This document shows positions 39,301-47,326 of a stretch of DNA of 62,222 nt, one piece after another. Made by a program: the position numbers and the translations under genes. Under the pieces are notes generated by a model. The model saw nothing but the letters and a program-made list of their open reading frames with translations, was not told the DNA's origin and ran no database searches. The stretch is from a virus. Each line of letters starts with the position of its first letter. The stretch's first letter is position 1. The stretch covers positions 1 to 62,222 of IMG/VR virus record IMGVR_UViG_3300009124_000012, one strand, 5' to 3'.

Positions 39301-42300
39301 ATTTTTGCACCAAGAACTTGTTGCTTGATCGTAACTTTTTGGAAATATCTCTTCCTTACATAATAAGTAGTCGTTTTTGCAGAAGAAGGTAAGATGTCCA
39401 TGATAACATCATCACCAATCGTAAGATTGTGATCTTCGCTTGTTTGAACAAGAGCAACATTTTCTTTAATAGATGCAACATCAATATCTTCACTCAAAGA
39501 AGAAACTGAAGAAATTTTGATTCCAGTGCTATCATTCAAGTCGTCACTCTTCAAAAACAGAGTTGAACTTGGAGTAAATGAACCACTTACAACCTTTACT
39601 TTTAAGGTGTTTTGATTAACGATTTTTTCTAAAATTTCACCTGTAGAGGTAGGTGTATTGATACCATCGGTTAAAATAATATTAGCATTTTTTGTGAAAG
39701 AACCATTTTCCTCCAAAATTAGAGTTTTGACTACTGTAGATGATGTGACATTATCAGTAGTGTTGAATGTTCCAGAAACATTTCTAAGTACAATTCTCGT
39801 ATCATTGAAAGAATTTCCAACTAATGTTCCAGATGCATTCGTGTTTGCTTGAGTGATTGTATCACCATCAAACATGTAAACAGATCTGACAGTAGAAATA
39901 TCTAAAACTTTATCTTCAAGTGCTTGAACTGATGTTACACTCTTTCCTTCAACAGAAGATACTTTTGCAGTTACACCAGATCCACCAGTTTGAGCATTAT
40001 CAAAAATCAAAGATGATCCAACGTAAGCAGTGTCATGTGAACTTGATACGCTTACCGAAGAAACAGATCCGCCTTTAACCTGACGAACTTGTACAAAAGA
40101 TTCTGCGCCATTGTTATCAGATCCTGGTAAGAACAGTCTCTTAGCATTTCTTGGAAGATCATCTTGAGAGATCTCGGAATTGTAATTAGAATCAACAGGC
40201 AGGGAATAATAATTCTTGCCTAGGATGTATGGGAAGACTGGATCGTTATTTACATCAACAGTAAGGAAATATGCATAAACACCTTCTGGATATTCTGGAG
40301 TGACACAATATCTTCCGTTGTTTTGATCTAGGGTAGTTTTACCATAGAAAGTATTTGCTGTCCAAGTATAGTCATCAACAAAAGTACCTACTGGATATGT
40401 TACCGTGCTAGGTCCGTCAGGTCTAGAAGTATTCTGTAGGTAACCAGAATTCATTTTAGTGATATAAGATCCAGAATTTAAAGGATCTGAATATCCATAA
40501 GGACCATAGATTGGATTGCCATCATATGCATATCCAAGAATAGGAGAGTGAGATACTGGTAGTTGAACATTAAAAGTGGAAGTTATATTATCTCCTGCTC
40601 TGTAACGAAGACGTAGTGGATTTGCTACAACACCATATCCATAATCTTTATCTGCTCTAGATGAAGATTCATAAGTCTCAAATACATAACCACCATTGTC
40701 GTCAAGAACAGACGCTAATTTTGTATAACGATCTTTATACCATCTTCTCAAAGACGCAGTTACCTGTGCCTCTTTGCCATTAGCATCTTCAACAATAGTT
40801 ACACGTACATTTCCTGCTGTGTAGAACTTACCTTCTTCTACTTTCTCAAATCCTGTAATTTCACCATCAGAAGAAATTTGTGCAGTATAATTAGCAAACT
40901 TTCCTCTTCCCGCCAAATCACTAATAACAACAGTTGGAGGACTGGAATAGTATTCTCCAGGATTATCAATAACTAAACTTGTAATTCTGCCATTAGTAAC
41001 AATCGCAGATGCCTCAGCATTTCTACCAGCAGTAATAGTTACTGTTGGAGTGGAAGAATAAATGTCTTCAGTTAAAATTTCTACACTCTCTAGTGTTTCA
41101 CCAGCAAGAACTGCTCGTGCTCTATTTCGAGTGTTATCGATGAGAACATATGGAGGTCGTTTGTAACCAGAACCATTCTTTGTTACTGTGGTCTTGACAA
41201 TTTTTCCACTGTCAATATATTCACTATCTTTATTGCCAAATGCAAGCGTACCATCCAGGAAGATACCAACATCTCTAGAAGTAGTTTCATATACTTCTGT
41301 TGTTGTAATAGGTTGCTTGCGAATTAGACGTAAAGACTTTAGATCTTCTGGTGTTAATGAAGTAGTTGCACTTAAAATTCTAGATGATGGGAAACCAGAA
41401 GAACAAATATAGTAATACTGCTCATCTTCATAAATTGCTGATACATCAGCAACTAGATCTCCAATAGCATCTTGAATACCCTGATTTGTAGGAACTAGAG
41501 GTCTAGCAACTGTAGTGTTAATAAACCAACGAATGCGATCATTTGGTTGATCATACAGAATTCTATCTGTAGTTTCAAAACCAGGACTTGATACTTGAAT
41601 TACATCTCCTTCTTCTGAGTAAGGAGCGGCGTTATCGACGTTTAGGTTGTATAAAACACCTAGGACTAAAAATTTTACTCCAGATCCTTCTACTGTGGAA
41701 AAACTATAAACACTGCTACCATTTGCATGTGTAGTTGCAGCAGATCTTTCTTCAATCACAAATTGATTGACGTTCTTGTCATCAAACTTGATTTCTTCTC
41801 CATTGATGTATACTCTGCCCTTGGTATCTTTCCAACCTTCGGTAGAATACACATCAATTCTGTCTCCGACAGTTTTTGATGCTGCAATACTTGATTTTAG
41901 TGTAGTTTTTGATGCAACTTCAAATGTTCCATTAACAGATGATGGATCTAATACGATTTCATAGATCTCTTCACCATCAACAGAACCTCTAGAAATTACA
42001 TTTTCTACATATGACGACGCATATACAAGATCCTCGTTATATGGGTCTAATGCCTGTACAATCTGCTTACCAATGAGGTCTGTAACGTTCCCAGAGAGGA
42101 CTTTTACCTTCAGGGAGGTAGTTGTCTGCCAATCAGATACAGACGCTTTTAGGGTGTAATCCTTAGGGTTGTATACTTCAGGAATATCACTTGCTTCCTT
42201 TGCAATAATCGAGTTAAAAATAAACTTGATTGATTGACTGGTTCCTTTCGCTTTATAGAATTGACTAATATTCTTGATAAGATTTCTCTTATCAATATCA

Positions 42301-42839
42301 CCCTTCAGATACTTCTCTGGAATACCAGACAGATACTGATTTTCAAAACTCTTGATAAGAGCATAGAGGAATAGATTGCTAATATTGTAAACTTCAACAC
42401 CACTGGTGTGGTCTGCTGCCTGTGTAGTTACAAAAGTAGATTCTGTATACAGATCACCTAGAGTTGTATTACCACTAACTCCTCTCGATACTTCTTGAAA
42501 TTGAGTAGCAGTTCTCTCTTTGTAGAAACAAATTTCTTCACCAATCCTGATGTATCCATTCTTTTCTGGGAAAAAAGATGCATCAGATACAGTGATTGTT
42601 GTATCAGAAGATGAAATATTGCCACTAAGAGTAGTAGACTGTTGTAAAAGATTTTTTTCATAAAAATTGATATCACGGTATGCTTCAATGTTACCGATAA
42701 TATCAAGAGTGTTTCCACGATTTTCTAGATGCTCGTAGTATTTCTCTACGAACTTAGAAAAATTTTCGTACTCGCTGGATATAAACCCTGGTAATTGAGT
42801 TTCAATCAGGGTTGAAATTTTTCTAGTATTCGTCTGCAT
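33387..42839 (-). CDS. 7: giant gp7-like baseplate wedge protein with YHYH domain (3150 residues)
   Basis: A 3150-residue protein in the gp7 position between gp6 and gp8; T4 gp7 is only 1032 residues. The N-terminus (STLIETQLPGFISSEYENF, then KFVEKYYEHLE) is conserved in cyanophage wedge proteins. Residues ~745-875 carry a YHYH domain: GYAYDGNPIYGPYGY followed by NGRYCVTPEYPEGVYAYFLT. GxGY-PTVTI repeats occur at ~543-700, ~1558-1666 and ~2503-2538. The C-terminus has repeats of the type SFTLREKK and ILDYFN, ending SSHTAGDYLRTFG. It would be the backbone of the wedge. The gp7 name rests on order and N-terminus, not on full alignment. Confidence 0.75.
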   Translation of the reverse strand: MQTNTRKISTLIETQLPGFISSEYENFSKFVEKYYEHLENRGNTLDIIGNIEAYRDINFYEKNLLQQSTTLSGNISSSDTTITVSDASFFPEKNGYIRIGEEICFYKERTATQFQEVSRGVSGNTTLGDLYTESTFVTTQAADHTSGVEVYNISNLFLYALIKSFENQYLSGIPEKYLKGDIDKRNLIKNISQFYKAKGTSQSIKFIFNSIIAKEASDIPEVYNPKDYTLKASVSDWQTTTSLKVKVLSGNVTDLIGKQIVQALDPYNEDLVYASSYVENVISRGSVDGEEIYEIVLDPSSVNGTFEVASKTTLKSSIAASKTVGDRIDVYSTEGWKDTKGRVYINGEEIKFDDKNVNQFVIEERSAATTHANGSSVYSFSTVEGSGVKFLVLGVLYNLNVDNAAPYSEEGDVIQVSSPGFETTDRILYDQPNDRIRWFINTTVARPLVPTNQGIQDAIGDLVADVSAIYEDEQYYYICSSGFPSSRILSATTSLTPEDLKSLRLIRKQPITTTEVYETTSRDVGIFLDGTLAFGNKDSEYIDSGKIVKTTVTKNGSGYKRPPYVLIDNTRNRARAVLAGETLESVEILTEDIYSSTPTVTITAGRNAEASAIVTNGRITSLVIDNPGEYYSSPPTVVISDLAGRGKFANYTAQISSDGEITGFEKVEEGKFYTAGNVRVTIVEDANGKEAQVTASLRRWYKDRYTKLASVLDDNGGYVFETYESSSRADKDYGYGVVANPLRLRYRAGDNITSTFNVQLPVSHSPILGYAYDGNPIYGPYGYSDPLNSGSYITKMNSGYLQNTSRPDGPSTVTYPVGTFVDDYTWTANTFYGKTTLDQNNGRYCVTPEYPEGVYAYFLTVDVNNDPVFPYILGKNYYSLPVDSNYNSEISQDDLPRNAKRLFLPGSDNNGAESFVQVRQVKGGSVSSVSVSSSHDTAYVGSSLIFDNAQTGGSGVTAKVSSVEGKSVTSVQALEDKVLDISTVRSVYMFDGDTITQANTNASGTLVGNSFNDTRIVLRNVSGTFNTTDNVTSSTVVKTLILEENGSFTKNANIILTDGINTPTSTGEILEKIVNQNTLKVKVVSGSFTPSSTLFLKSDDLNDSTGIKISSVSSLSEDIDVASIKENVALVQTSEDHNLTIGDDVIMDILPSSAKTTTYYVRKRYFQKVTIKQQVLGAKIKTTGIGRSTLLCSGDNYFPDTYQDVPLTGGSGTGAEATVVVGPTGIVSGYTITKKGSGYKVDDILSCADISLAKQVGAPPNTTALKIRVDHVGVGSSDTVIDLDSVTGLSSGDVLTISKEDLLVASVDTTAKTITVTRGYNSTTPGNYFDGKEVNFKSTVYNFNLGSQFLGTGANDPYIRSYDTSTQELILEFDYTATSSNNLVLSNTFFDNSTPTKLVKLSSVGDVSYQFEFSKDNVNFDINPVIDVQKYYEYRFDCSHSSMSGVFFDLSPSITRGIIAPEAVRSITTPGQPGASLTFIPQIKDGKKTPTRYLKYYYYDKKDNINTENSYLSVIDDPLQGFKNITYVTSDRFLYEYAKNPQYDGSGTISYITTSNFAVGKINQVTVENPGAEYKRIPVITGYQVHPSKSASFEVIYDSLGQKIYGIKIISGGSGYSKPKVRISDGGGTGTEFKIVVANGSITAINTVKGGSGFTYKPTVEIIETDNLLFANSTDVGSPQSLTIVENGGSYHNDNTLLPDYTSHYALLVSPNNSETNAEEFDYFAQGQTVVQKINNDIVFSASVSKNGWRSGSNILRLEKSVGVLNSSLPIISPSGKSADISSVLYSRYTPDVKGVYDNLGKYTSDKGKLSARTQRITDSYFYQDYSYVIKSKTAINTWRDLIKETVHPAGFNVFGEVVSEVNGAVEMPAQQPSFNSITQINLTPKQITVIDTKRTITNSIVKLENLNLERGLGSVKVDTFDASETLVYELELTADFDGQLNTYSTGQRSGTRSFTLREKKSQTSYTPYNQNQLIVTLDGILQEPGEAFTVSGSQITFAEAPLADQKFYCRTIKFKDNVLNAKYFKKLKSLEFDGTSTEYELRYDDNSIVKTDVDENLFVTLNGVLQDAKSLYNNTYAPFGNAYEIVRSDDANTSDKIKFTHSPINHDDYYATNTFPLADQLAGAETSFLFSLGSYKRLKIDENLSPYVRTFLLKDENSGKVVGLTDPKYALVFVDGVLQVEGKSYTISGPNLTFKKPLNYYFNDNGEKTYQKVTVIMMFGRTIPNTLTFYDFEPNTYVNELNLTFTAVNPTSADTVYNQLVGFIGNNSENEIIVYKTDGGVQYPLGKYVNIRQTSNPDEIEIRLIGNNPVPLDSSDELYFRTVDKYFPEITISKSSGGSSATSLRYSAATLAYIIDNEGNRILVRRGPRRFIGTTWNDDHWYDTARGFANLLKGDRIKIDGESEFRTIISTPYNARSTEFRDGKVPGEDIYAQIDATDYNDITRGEGLSVQATITNGEVTKLDWNRRDLTLFFRNNILLQPTAYQYFTTPFLNFIPTNGAGGGAKAEVIVFGGQVIDVVLTNPGSGYTETPRVEVSRGYYRVKHNRKADTILNLTIQSVKSGGFTMISPGAEITFSGSGNTAGVESIATFGNTFLDSSISREPTIIVEPAPLVVPVINDRTIYTQSRLDNITPRVVTISEVNSEVYTEISPTLQDVQANSTFIDYPSTIEITSTIVDVINEPTDYIPVPSSSETGTFLDADFDIGDTIIYIPNSDIFAGTGKLIVGGEVVAFYSKGFNSLKNVTRALAGTEEKNHPAGTYLRTVPEFVSYASLAPELNVETILTTNSVQSVSVTSTHVIGGAESSVVTVSNVSFDRTVSITVTPVTQSPEYTVSPEITVVGAGFADILTTSRFSGVADVKDIQSSKKSNIRLVDEDLRRDVSTLGVQGIIYRDLEFDSPDISLLSISSQVNIETEIYHNSVVETSVAVNSAITITQSIAVTDIEFSIEKFYKTGILDGYQESVVFPNPITLRDGTEYYLVDRIVNLRDGSTFTPTNQQFGSSDFFLSYSQGNLGNTLGMYNTNAFISGGSLDVGTMSIDDLTSIYPRLTLGDFIDRANSAITQSRRIWNLGLPTTNELGATLGSNISDSDVTLSITSTANFPTTGTIMIGYEQITYSSKTATTLTGLIRGANGTTASSHTAGDYLRTFG

Positions 42840-42844
42840 CTAGA

Positions 42845-44641
42845 TTACTCTTGGTATGCTGTAATTTTACTATTCTGTAGATCAACATCTAGGAATACTT
42901 CCCTAGTTGAAATGATATCATTCTTCAGTGGTTTTACTCTAACTTCCACACGATTATCAAAGAAACTTCCTTTAATGATCGTCAAATCATATAATTTTGT
43001 CTCACCTTTTAGATAATCAATATCACCAACATATTCGTTGACAACAACTTTATCATTAGTCAAAGGATCTAGTCTATATAGGACGATTTTGCCATCCCTA
43101 TCTTCGAGATACACTCTAAAATTGGGGTATTCGCTAACTGTAAATCCAGTTGACGAAAGAGTTGGACCATCACAATCTTTATCGAATGCATTCTGATAGC
43201 AAAGTTCATAATAGAACTTAGAATTCAACTGAGGATAGAAGTCCTTTCTCATCATTACTGATGTTTCGTTTGAATTGATAGAACGATCAGCACCATCAAT
43301 TACGGCAATTGCTTTACTGTATCTAAACTTACCATTAAACTTCTCTGTATCAGATAAATCAATATAATCTTGTAGAGAGGTGAGAATTTTGTTTCTGATC
43401 TGTAGGGGAGTTTCTGTGGTCTTCAGTTTGTTGTAATATGCACCTGTAGTTAACTCGACATACAAAATCGAAGGGTCAATAATCTCTGGAGTTACAGATG
43501 CAACCATATAAGGTTTCAGAGCATCTCTAATCTGGTTCTTGGTAACACTAGAAAGAGTATTCACGTTCTCGCCCTTAATAGCAATCTTTACTTTACCGTA
43601 TTCAGGGGGATCTGCTTCTTCGCCACCAAATACAATAATATCTGCTGTAGCAGGATATACATTTCTAATGATACTCTCAAAATCACCAGCAGTAACTGCT
43701 CTGTTCTGTGCTCCGAAAGTTTTTGGAGCATTCTTCTTGATCTTACTGATGCTTTCAATTTCTTCTCCACCAGAAGCAATAGAATTTACTACGATGTTAA
43801 CAGGGTTTGCTGCATAACTAGAAACACCATTTACGTCTTCGATAACACCGTTGTAAACAAAGTTTCTTGCGCCATTGCTTTCAGGACCATTTGTTACTAG
43901 GTAAGTAATCTCGATATACTCACCATTTTCTAATTTACGACCAATAACACCATCGCCAAAGAAGATCTCATATCTTTCGTCTTCAATTTCTTCTAAGAAA
44001 AATACTTTCTCAGTTGGACCAACATTGAGAATATTAGTAGAAACATCATAAGTTTCGTATGATGTTGATCCTTGAGATTGATAAACACGTACACGAACAG
44101 TGCTGGTGTCAATACCAGCATTATCTAAAACAAATCTTTGACTTTTCTGTGCAGTATTTACTGTATGATAATTCTTAATAAACGTTCCTTCATACACATC
44201 AACAGTAAATGATGCAGTAGAACTACTAATAGTTTGCTTTACATCTTCAATAACAACATACTGATACAGAGATCCATCAAATGAAGTAACAAAACCAGAT
44301 CCTCTTTTCAGGAAAATTGAATCTGGTGGCGTAGAAACAAAATTTAGATCAAAACTGATGTTTGCTTTTGCTGCAGTTTTCGACTGGGGTCTGTACCCTA
44401 ATTGCTTCGCAATCGATACTATATTGTCCCTCAAGGACGCTGAATCCAAGAACAGTTCATTTACCACCATATTGGTGTTAAACGCTGTATAATACGTATT
44501 ATACGCAAGGACATCTAACAAGGTTGCCCAAGTAGATCCATCAAAATCAAAATCAGTAAATTCTGTCTGTGCCCTTAGATATTCCTTCAGAGCAGTTTTT
44601 ACATCTTCAAAATCTAAGTTTTGTAACTGTGTATATGGCAT
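42845..44641 (-). CDS. 6: baseplate wedge protein gp6
   Basis: A 598-residue protein near T4 gp6 length (660). The N-terminus (LQNLDFEDVKTALKEYLRAQ, TWATLLDVLAYNTYYTAFN) and the central GDGVIGRKLENGEYIEITYL with TAGDFESIIRNVYP are the family signature (baseplate J-like). gp6 dimers form the continuous ring that drives the baseplate shape change on contraction. It starts right after gp25 (no gap), the usual T4-like order. Confidence 0.92.
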   Translation of the reverse strand: MPYTQLQNLDFEDVKTALKEYLRAQTEFTDFDFDGSTWATLLDVLAYNTYYTAFNTNMVVNELFLDSASLRDNIVSIAKQLGYRPQSKTAAKANISFDLNFVSTPPDSIFLKRGSGFVTSFDGSLYQYVVIEDVKQTISSSTASFTVDVYEGTFIKNYHTVNTAQKSQRFVLDNAGIDTSTVRVRVYQSQGSTSYETYDVSTNILNVGPTEKVFFLEEIEDERYEIFFGDGVIGRKLENGEYIEITYLVTNGPESNGARNFVYNGVIEDVNGVSSYAANPVNIVVNSIASGGEEIESISKIKKNAPKTFGAQNRAVTAGDFESIIRNVYPATADIIVFGGEEADPPEYGKVKIAIKGENVNTLSSVTKNQIRDALKPYMVASVTPEIIDPSILYVELTTGAYYNKLKTTETPLQIRNKILTSLQDYIDLSDTEKFNGKFRYSKAIAVIDGADRSINSNETSVMMRKDFYPQLNSKFYYELCYQNAFDKDCDGPTLSSTGFTVSEYPNFRVYLEDRDGKIVLYRLDPLTNDKVVVNEYVGDIDYLKGETKLYDLTIIKGSFFDNRVEVRVKPLKNDIISTREVFLDVDLQNSKITAYQE

Positions 44642-45034
44642 TTATCGAGATCTCTCTAGAAGGAAGTTGATGTTTGATGGGAAATCGCTTCTGCCTACAA
44701 TTCTGAATGTTAAATTAACTTCAAAAGCATTTTCTTCTTCAACTGGTGTTGCAACAACACTCTCAACCTCAATACGTGGTTCGTATGACCTCAGTGTATT
44801 GTAGATCTCATTCTGAATTAGAGAAGCAGTACCATAATCTAGAGGTTCAAACAACAGTCTAGGAATACCACATCCTAGATCTGGATTGAAAAATCTTTCA
44901 CCTTTACTTGTAAGTAATAAATTAACAATTGCCTGCTTCACTGCAGCATCATCTTTAACTGAAATCAAATCTCCAGTTACTGGATGCGGCTTAAATGTTA
45001 CACTCAAATCTTTGAACGGTGTAAATGAAGGCAT
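44642..45034 (-). CDS. 25: baseplate wedge protein gp25 (lysozyme-like fold)
   Basis: A 130-residue protein, equal in size to T4 gp25 (132). Landmarks are the VKQAIVNLLLTSKGERFFNP segment and LGCGIPRLLFEP, followed by IQNEIYNTLRSYEPRIEVE. It forms the core bundle of the wedge with gp6 and gp7 and starts sheath polymerisation. Despite the fold name, no lysozyme catalytic role is expected. A CTAAATA promoter lies at 45058-45064. Confidence 0.92.
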   Translation of the reverse strand: MPSFTPFKDLSVTFKPHPVTGDLISVKDDAAVKQAIVNLLLTSKGERFFNPDLGCGIPRLLFEPLDYGTASLIQNEIYNTLRSYEPRIEVESVVATPVEEENAFEVNLTFRIVGRSDFPSNINFLLERSR

Positions 45035-45057
45035 TTGTAGCAGATTACATTACTAAT

Positions 45058-45064
45058 TATTTAG
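45058..45064 (-). promoter_or_regulatory. late promoter candidate CTAAATA
   Basis: CTAAATA on the minus strand, 24 bases before the gp25 ATG. It overlaps the gap after the 69-residue gene and would drive gp25-gp6-gp7. Confidence 0.5.
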
Positions 45065-45065
45065 A

Positions 45066-45275
45066 TCACTTTCCAACAAAACCATCTGCCCACTCTAGGT
45101 CACCAGGAAGTGGTTCGGTGCCATACTCCCAGGTATCATAATCTTCATCGTTACGTGGATCTACTTTTGCTTTCTCTTTTGCCGCTCTCCTCAAATGACG
45201 CTCGCTGTCAACTTCGGTGATAAGTGTCATTCCAGATTTCTTGAAGTCTTCACCTTTGTCTACGCGCTTGTCCAT
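45066..45275 (-). CDS. small charged protein upstream of gp25
   Basis: A 69-residue highly charged protein. The N-terminal half is Lys/Arg/Glu-rich (VDKGEDFKK, RHLRRAAKEKAKV); the C-terminal half is acidic with aromatic residues (NDEDYDTWEYGTEPLP). No family recognised. Conserved position between the small basic gene and gp25 suggests an assembly function. GGGAGT lies just upstream of the ATG as a ribosome site. Confidence 0.65.
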   Translation of the reverse strand: MDKRVDKGEDFKKSGMTLITEVDSERHLRRAAKEKAKVDPRNDEDYDTWEYGTEPLPGDLEWADGFVGK

Positions 45276-45304
45276 TGGTTTTACTCCCGTTACTTAATAT
45301 CTAT

Positions 45305-45336
45305 AAAAAAAGCACCTACTTGGTGGTAGGTGCTTC
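45305..45336 (-). terminator. rho-independent terminator
   Basis: A perfect 10-bp stem (45310-45319 with 45326-45335) and a 6-base loop, followed on the minus strand by a run of seven T. It lies 9 bases after the stop of the 47-residue basic gene and before the 69-residue gene. Confidence 0.85.
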
Positions 45337-45344
45337 AAAGTTAT

Positions 45345-45488
45345 TCATCGTCCTTGACCACGATATGCTTTCCTAGCATTATTACGACTGGTTGCTGCAT
45401 ATTTGGTGTTTTTCCCAGACCCTTGACGGGTGGACTTGGGCTTGGACTCAACTTTTTGTCTGCCAGTGAGAGAAGGACGCTTTGCCAT
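45345..45488 (-). CDS. 47-residue basic protein
   Basis: An ATG-started 47-residue frame with about a third Lys/Arg (opening AKRPSLTGRQKVESKPKST, closing RNNARKAYRGQGR). The composition suggests nucleic-acid binding. A terminator follows directly and the PAAR gene precedes it by 29 bases, so it is a packed, real gene. I recall similar short basic proteins in other cyanophages. Function unknown. Confidence 0.7.
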   Translation of the reverse strand: MAKRPSLTGRQKVESKPKSTRQGSGKNTKYAATSRNNARKAYRGQGR

Positions 45489-45517
45489 GATGTTTCTTCG
45501 TTTACTTGTAAATTATA

Positions 45518-45877
45518 CTACGGTCCTTTACTACTGTCAACCTTTACGGTGACTGCTGCTTCTGCAGCAACCTTACCAGCAGGACCAAATGGACTGGTAA
45601 GTAGACTTCCAATTGTTGCCATCGGTGTCCCATTCACAAACACCGTAGGAGACCCTGTTGAAATCGTGTCAGAGTGCAGATCTCCCCCAGGTGGTGGTGA
45701 AGGCAGTATTGCAAAGTGAGGTAACGTTGTATCCCCTACTCGATGGACTGGTTTACCCTCGATAAACACGTCTGCAGAGTACCCCTGAGGCGGCGTAAGG
45801 TATCCTACAGGGTTCCAGGGTCCATGACCCGTTGTAACGTCTGTAGGGACCGCTAACGCTGGTTCTGTGTTGATCAT
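45518..45877 (-). CDS. PAAR-domain tail spike tip protein
   Basis: A 119-residue protein with PAAR-type features: an FIEGKPVHRVGDTTLPH stretch, a His in DLHSDTI, and VFVNGTPMATIG, the repeating turn of the cone. PAAR proteins cap the central spike (the role of T4 gp5.4) and pierce the cell envelope, with a metal held by His and Cys side chains. It overlaps the 288-residue gene by 4 nt, which fits a baseplate-hub module. Confidence 0.85.
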   Translation of the reverse strand: MINTEPALAVPTDVTTGHGPWNPVGYLTPPQGYSADVFIEGKPVHRVGDTTLPHFAILPSPPPGGDLHSDTISTGSPTVFVNGTPMATIGSLLTSPFGPAGKVAAEAAVTVKVDSSKGP

Positions 45878-46740
45878 ATCGGTAGTAGGTTACCAAATGT
45901 TCTTCTATTTAATGCAAATTCTAATCTCTGCTCAGCATACTTCTGATTTACTTGAACAGTAGTGTGTGCAGTGTAAGGAAAAAGTCCCTCGTTACTAGTT
46001 ATAGTACCTGCAAAGAAAAATCTGAGTTTCTTGATTTCAGATGGTTTGTACGAAATTACATTGTTCGCCGCGTTGATATAACCCTGCATGATCTCAGGAC
46101 CCCATTGCTGCGCCGCAATTTGCGTAATAGGATAAAATGTATTGACATTTATACTACTACTCAGCGTTTTGGTCAGAGCGGAAAGCGCAAAGTTCCGCAA
46201 AATATTCGGAGAATCACTGTAACTAATACCCTCCGACGTAAATCTCATAATACCATTGTCGTATCCTAAAACCCACTCACGGTCATAGAAGTTCCTTTCA
46301 CTGAAATACCCCGAAATCGTTGCAACATTACCGAAACCTCCTATAACACTTACAGTAGGTTCCATAAACAACGGTGCTACCCAGTATGGTGACACAGAAA
46401 TATCCAACCCCTCCTCTGCCCCTGTTCGAGAAGGATCTGCCCCTGGCAATGGATCCTCTAATATACAGTGGGTCATGGAAAGAGCGTGATTGGTGATTAC
46501 CTCGCCTGGTAATGTTGGTATCGCCTCGACAGACATCGAAAACCCTTGATACGTTCCGATGAAATCATCACCACCAGTTAATTCACCATTCTTAATAGCA
46601 TTCGCAAGTGCCGTTGCCCCTAATCGTGGGAAGAACTCATAATCACCCTGTGACAATAACGATACTCCACCTATAGAACGTAGAGGTGGAACAATGTAGG
46701 GTATACCTACCTCATACTGGTCTACTAGCAGTGCTGCCAT
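45874..46740 (-). CDS. unknown baseplate-associated protein
   Basis: A 288-residue protein with no recognised family. It opens ALLVDQYEVGIPYIVPPLRS, contains a glycine-rich VSVIGGFGNVATISGYFSE in the middle, and ends in a helix with QKYAEQRLEFALNRR. There are no membrane or signal features. The 4-nt overlap with the PAAR gene suggests a hub or spike part. It shows no clear likeness to T4 gp48, gp53 or gp5, so I leave it unnamed. Confidence 0.65.
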   Translation of the reverse strand: MAALLVDQYEVGIPYIVPPLRSIGGVSLLSQGDYEFFPRLGATALANAIKNGELTGGDDFIGTYQGFSMSVEAIPTLPGEVITNHALSMTHCILEDPLPGADPSRTGAEEGLDISVSPYWVAPLFMEPTVSVIGGFGNVATISGYFSERNFYDREWVLGYDNGIMRFTSEGISYSDSPNILRNFALSALTKTLSSSINVNTFYPITQIAAQQWGPEIMQGYINAANNVISYKPSEIKKLRFFFAGTITSNEGLFPYTAHTTVQVNQKYAEQRLEFALNRRTFGNLLPI

Positions 46741-46741
46741 A

Positions 46742-46948
46742 TCAGCGTAACGCTAAGTTCCTCACAGCACCTTTCAATCCTTCCACATTATTATGCAAAT
46801 AATCTAAAGTATTTGCTACACTTTCATAATCTTCGCTTTCTGGACGCTTATACATTAATTTGAAAGGTATTGGAAGCTGTTCGACCTGGCGTTCCAGCGT
46901 CTCAATCCTACTCTCCAAGGAATTCAGTTTCTGTAATATCTCTTCCAT
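46742..46948 (-). CDS. small coiled-coil protein
   Basis: A 68-residue protein with a strong N-terminal coiled coil (EEILQKLNSLESRIETLERQ) and a second helix at the C-terminus. It overlaps the 76-residue gene upstream by 41 nt in another frame. Probably an oligomeric assembly or chaperone-like part of the baseplate module; function unknown. Confidence 0.65.
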   Translation of the reverse strand: MEEILQKLNSLESRIETLERQVEQLPIPFKLMYKRPESEDYESVANTLDYLHNNVEGLKGAVRNLALR

Positions 46949-47138
46949 TTGTCACTCGCTCCTGTTTGATAATTTGATCGTTATAAATGGTCTCTACATT
47001 ATACTGAGGTGTATCGACACCATGAGCATAATAGTCTAGTGCTAAATCCTGTACACTATCGGCAAACTCGTTGAAATCATCAAAGAGTTGCTCTTTAAGA
47101 GTACCATCCTTAGTTTTGTGTGTAAGTTTGTGTTTCAT
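46908..47138 (-). CDS. small unknown protein opening the hub module
   Basis: A 76-residue acidic protein (KDGTLKEQLFDDFNEFADSV, then LALDYYAHGVD). No motif recognised. It is the first gene after a ~190-base gap that holds a late-type ATAAATA (47204-47210), so it probably heads the hub/PAAR transcript. Its 3' end overlaps the coiled-coil gene by 41 nt. Confidence 0.65.
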   Translation of the reverse strand: MKHKLTHKTKDGTLKEQLFDDFNEFADSVQDLALDYYAHGVDTPQYNVETIYNDQIIKQERVTNGRDITETEFLGE

Positions 47139-47203
47139 CTTGAAAGACCTTTTTGGGCAATTTTTACCTGGGGAAATTTTTTTATATAGAGGGACCCGTT
47201 AAA

Positions 47204-47210
47204 TATTTAT
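47204..47210 (-). promoter_or_regulatory. late promoter candidate ATAAATA
   Basis: ATAAATA on the minus strand, 65 bases upstream of the ATG at 47138, in an A/T-rich stretch. Two copies of GAGGGACCC flank it (near 47189 and 47238). The leader is longer than at other late promoters. Confidence 0.4.
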
Positions 47211-47276
47211 CGCTCGTCTGGAAACGTTTGTAGGTTAGAGGGACCCTTCGATTTTCGCTTGGCGCTTCGCCCCATA

Positions 47277-47304
47277 CAAAAAAGGGGGCAACTAACTGCC
47301 CCCT
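47277..47304 (-). terminator. rho-independent terminator
   Basis: A 7-bp G/C stem (47284-47290 with 47297-47303), a 6-base loop, then a T run on the minus strand. It lies 23 bases past the stop of the nuclease-like gene and ends the early transcript before the late module. Confidence 0.88.
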
Positions 47305-47326
47305 AGTACATCTGTGCTGCTGAGGG

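Noticed and set aside
8599-42839. Repetitive DNA that might be a CRISPR array or tandem repeats
   Set aside because: The repetition is at protein level (GxGY and shaft repeats) with varied nucleotides and no constant spacer length.
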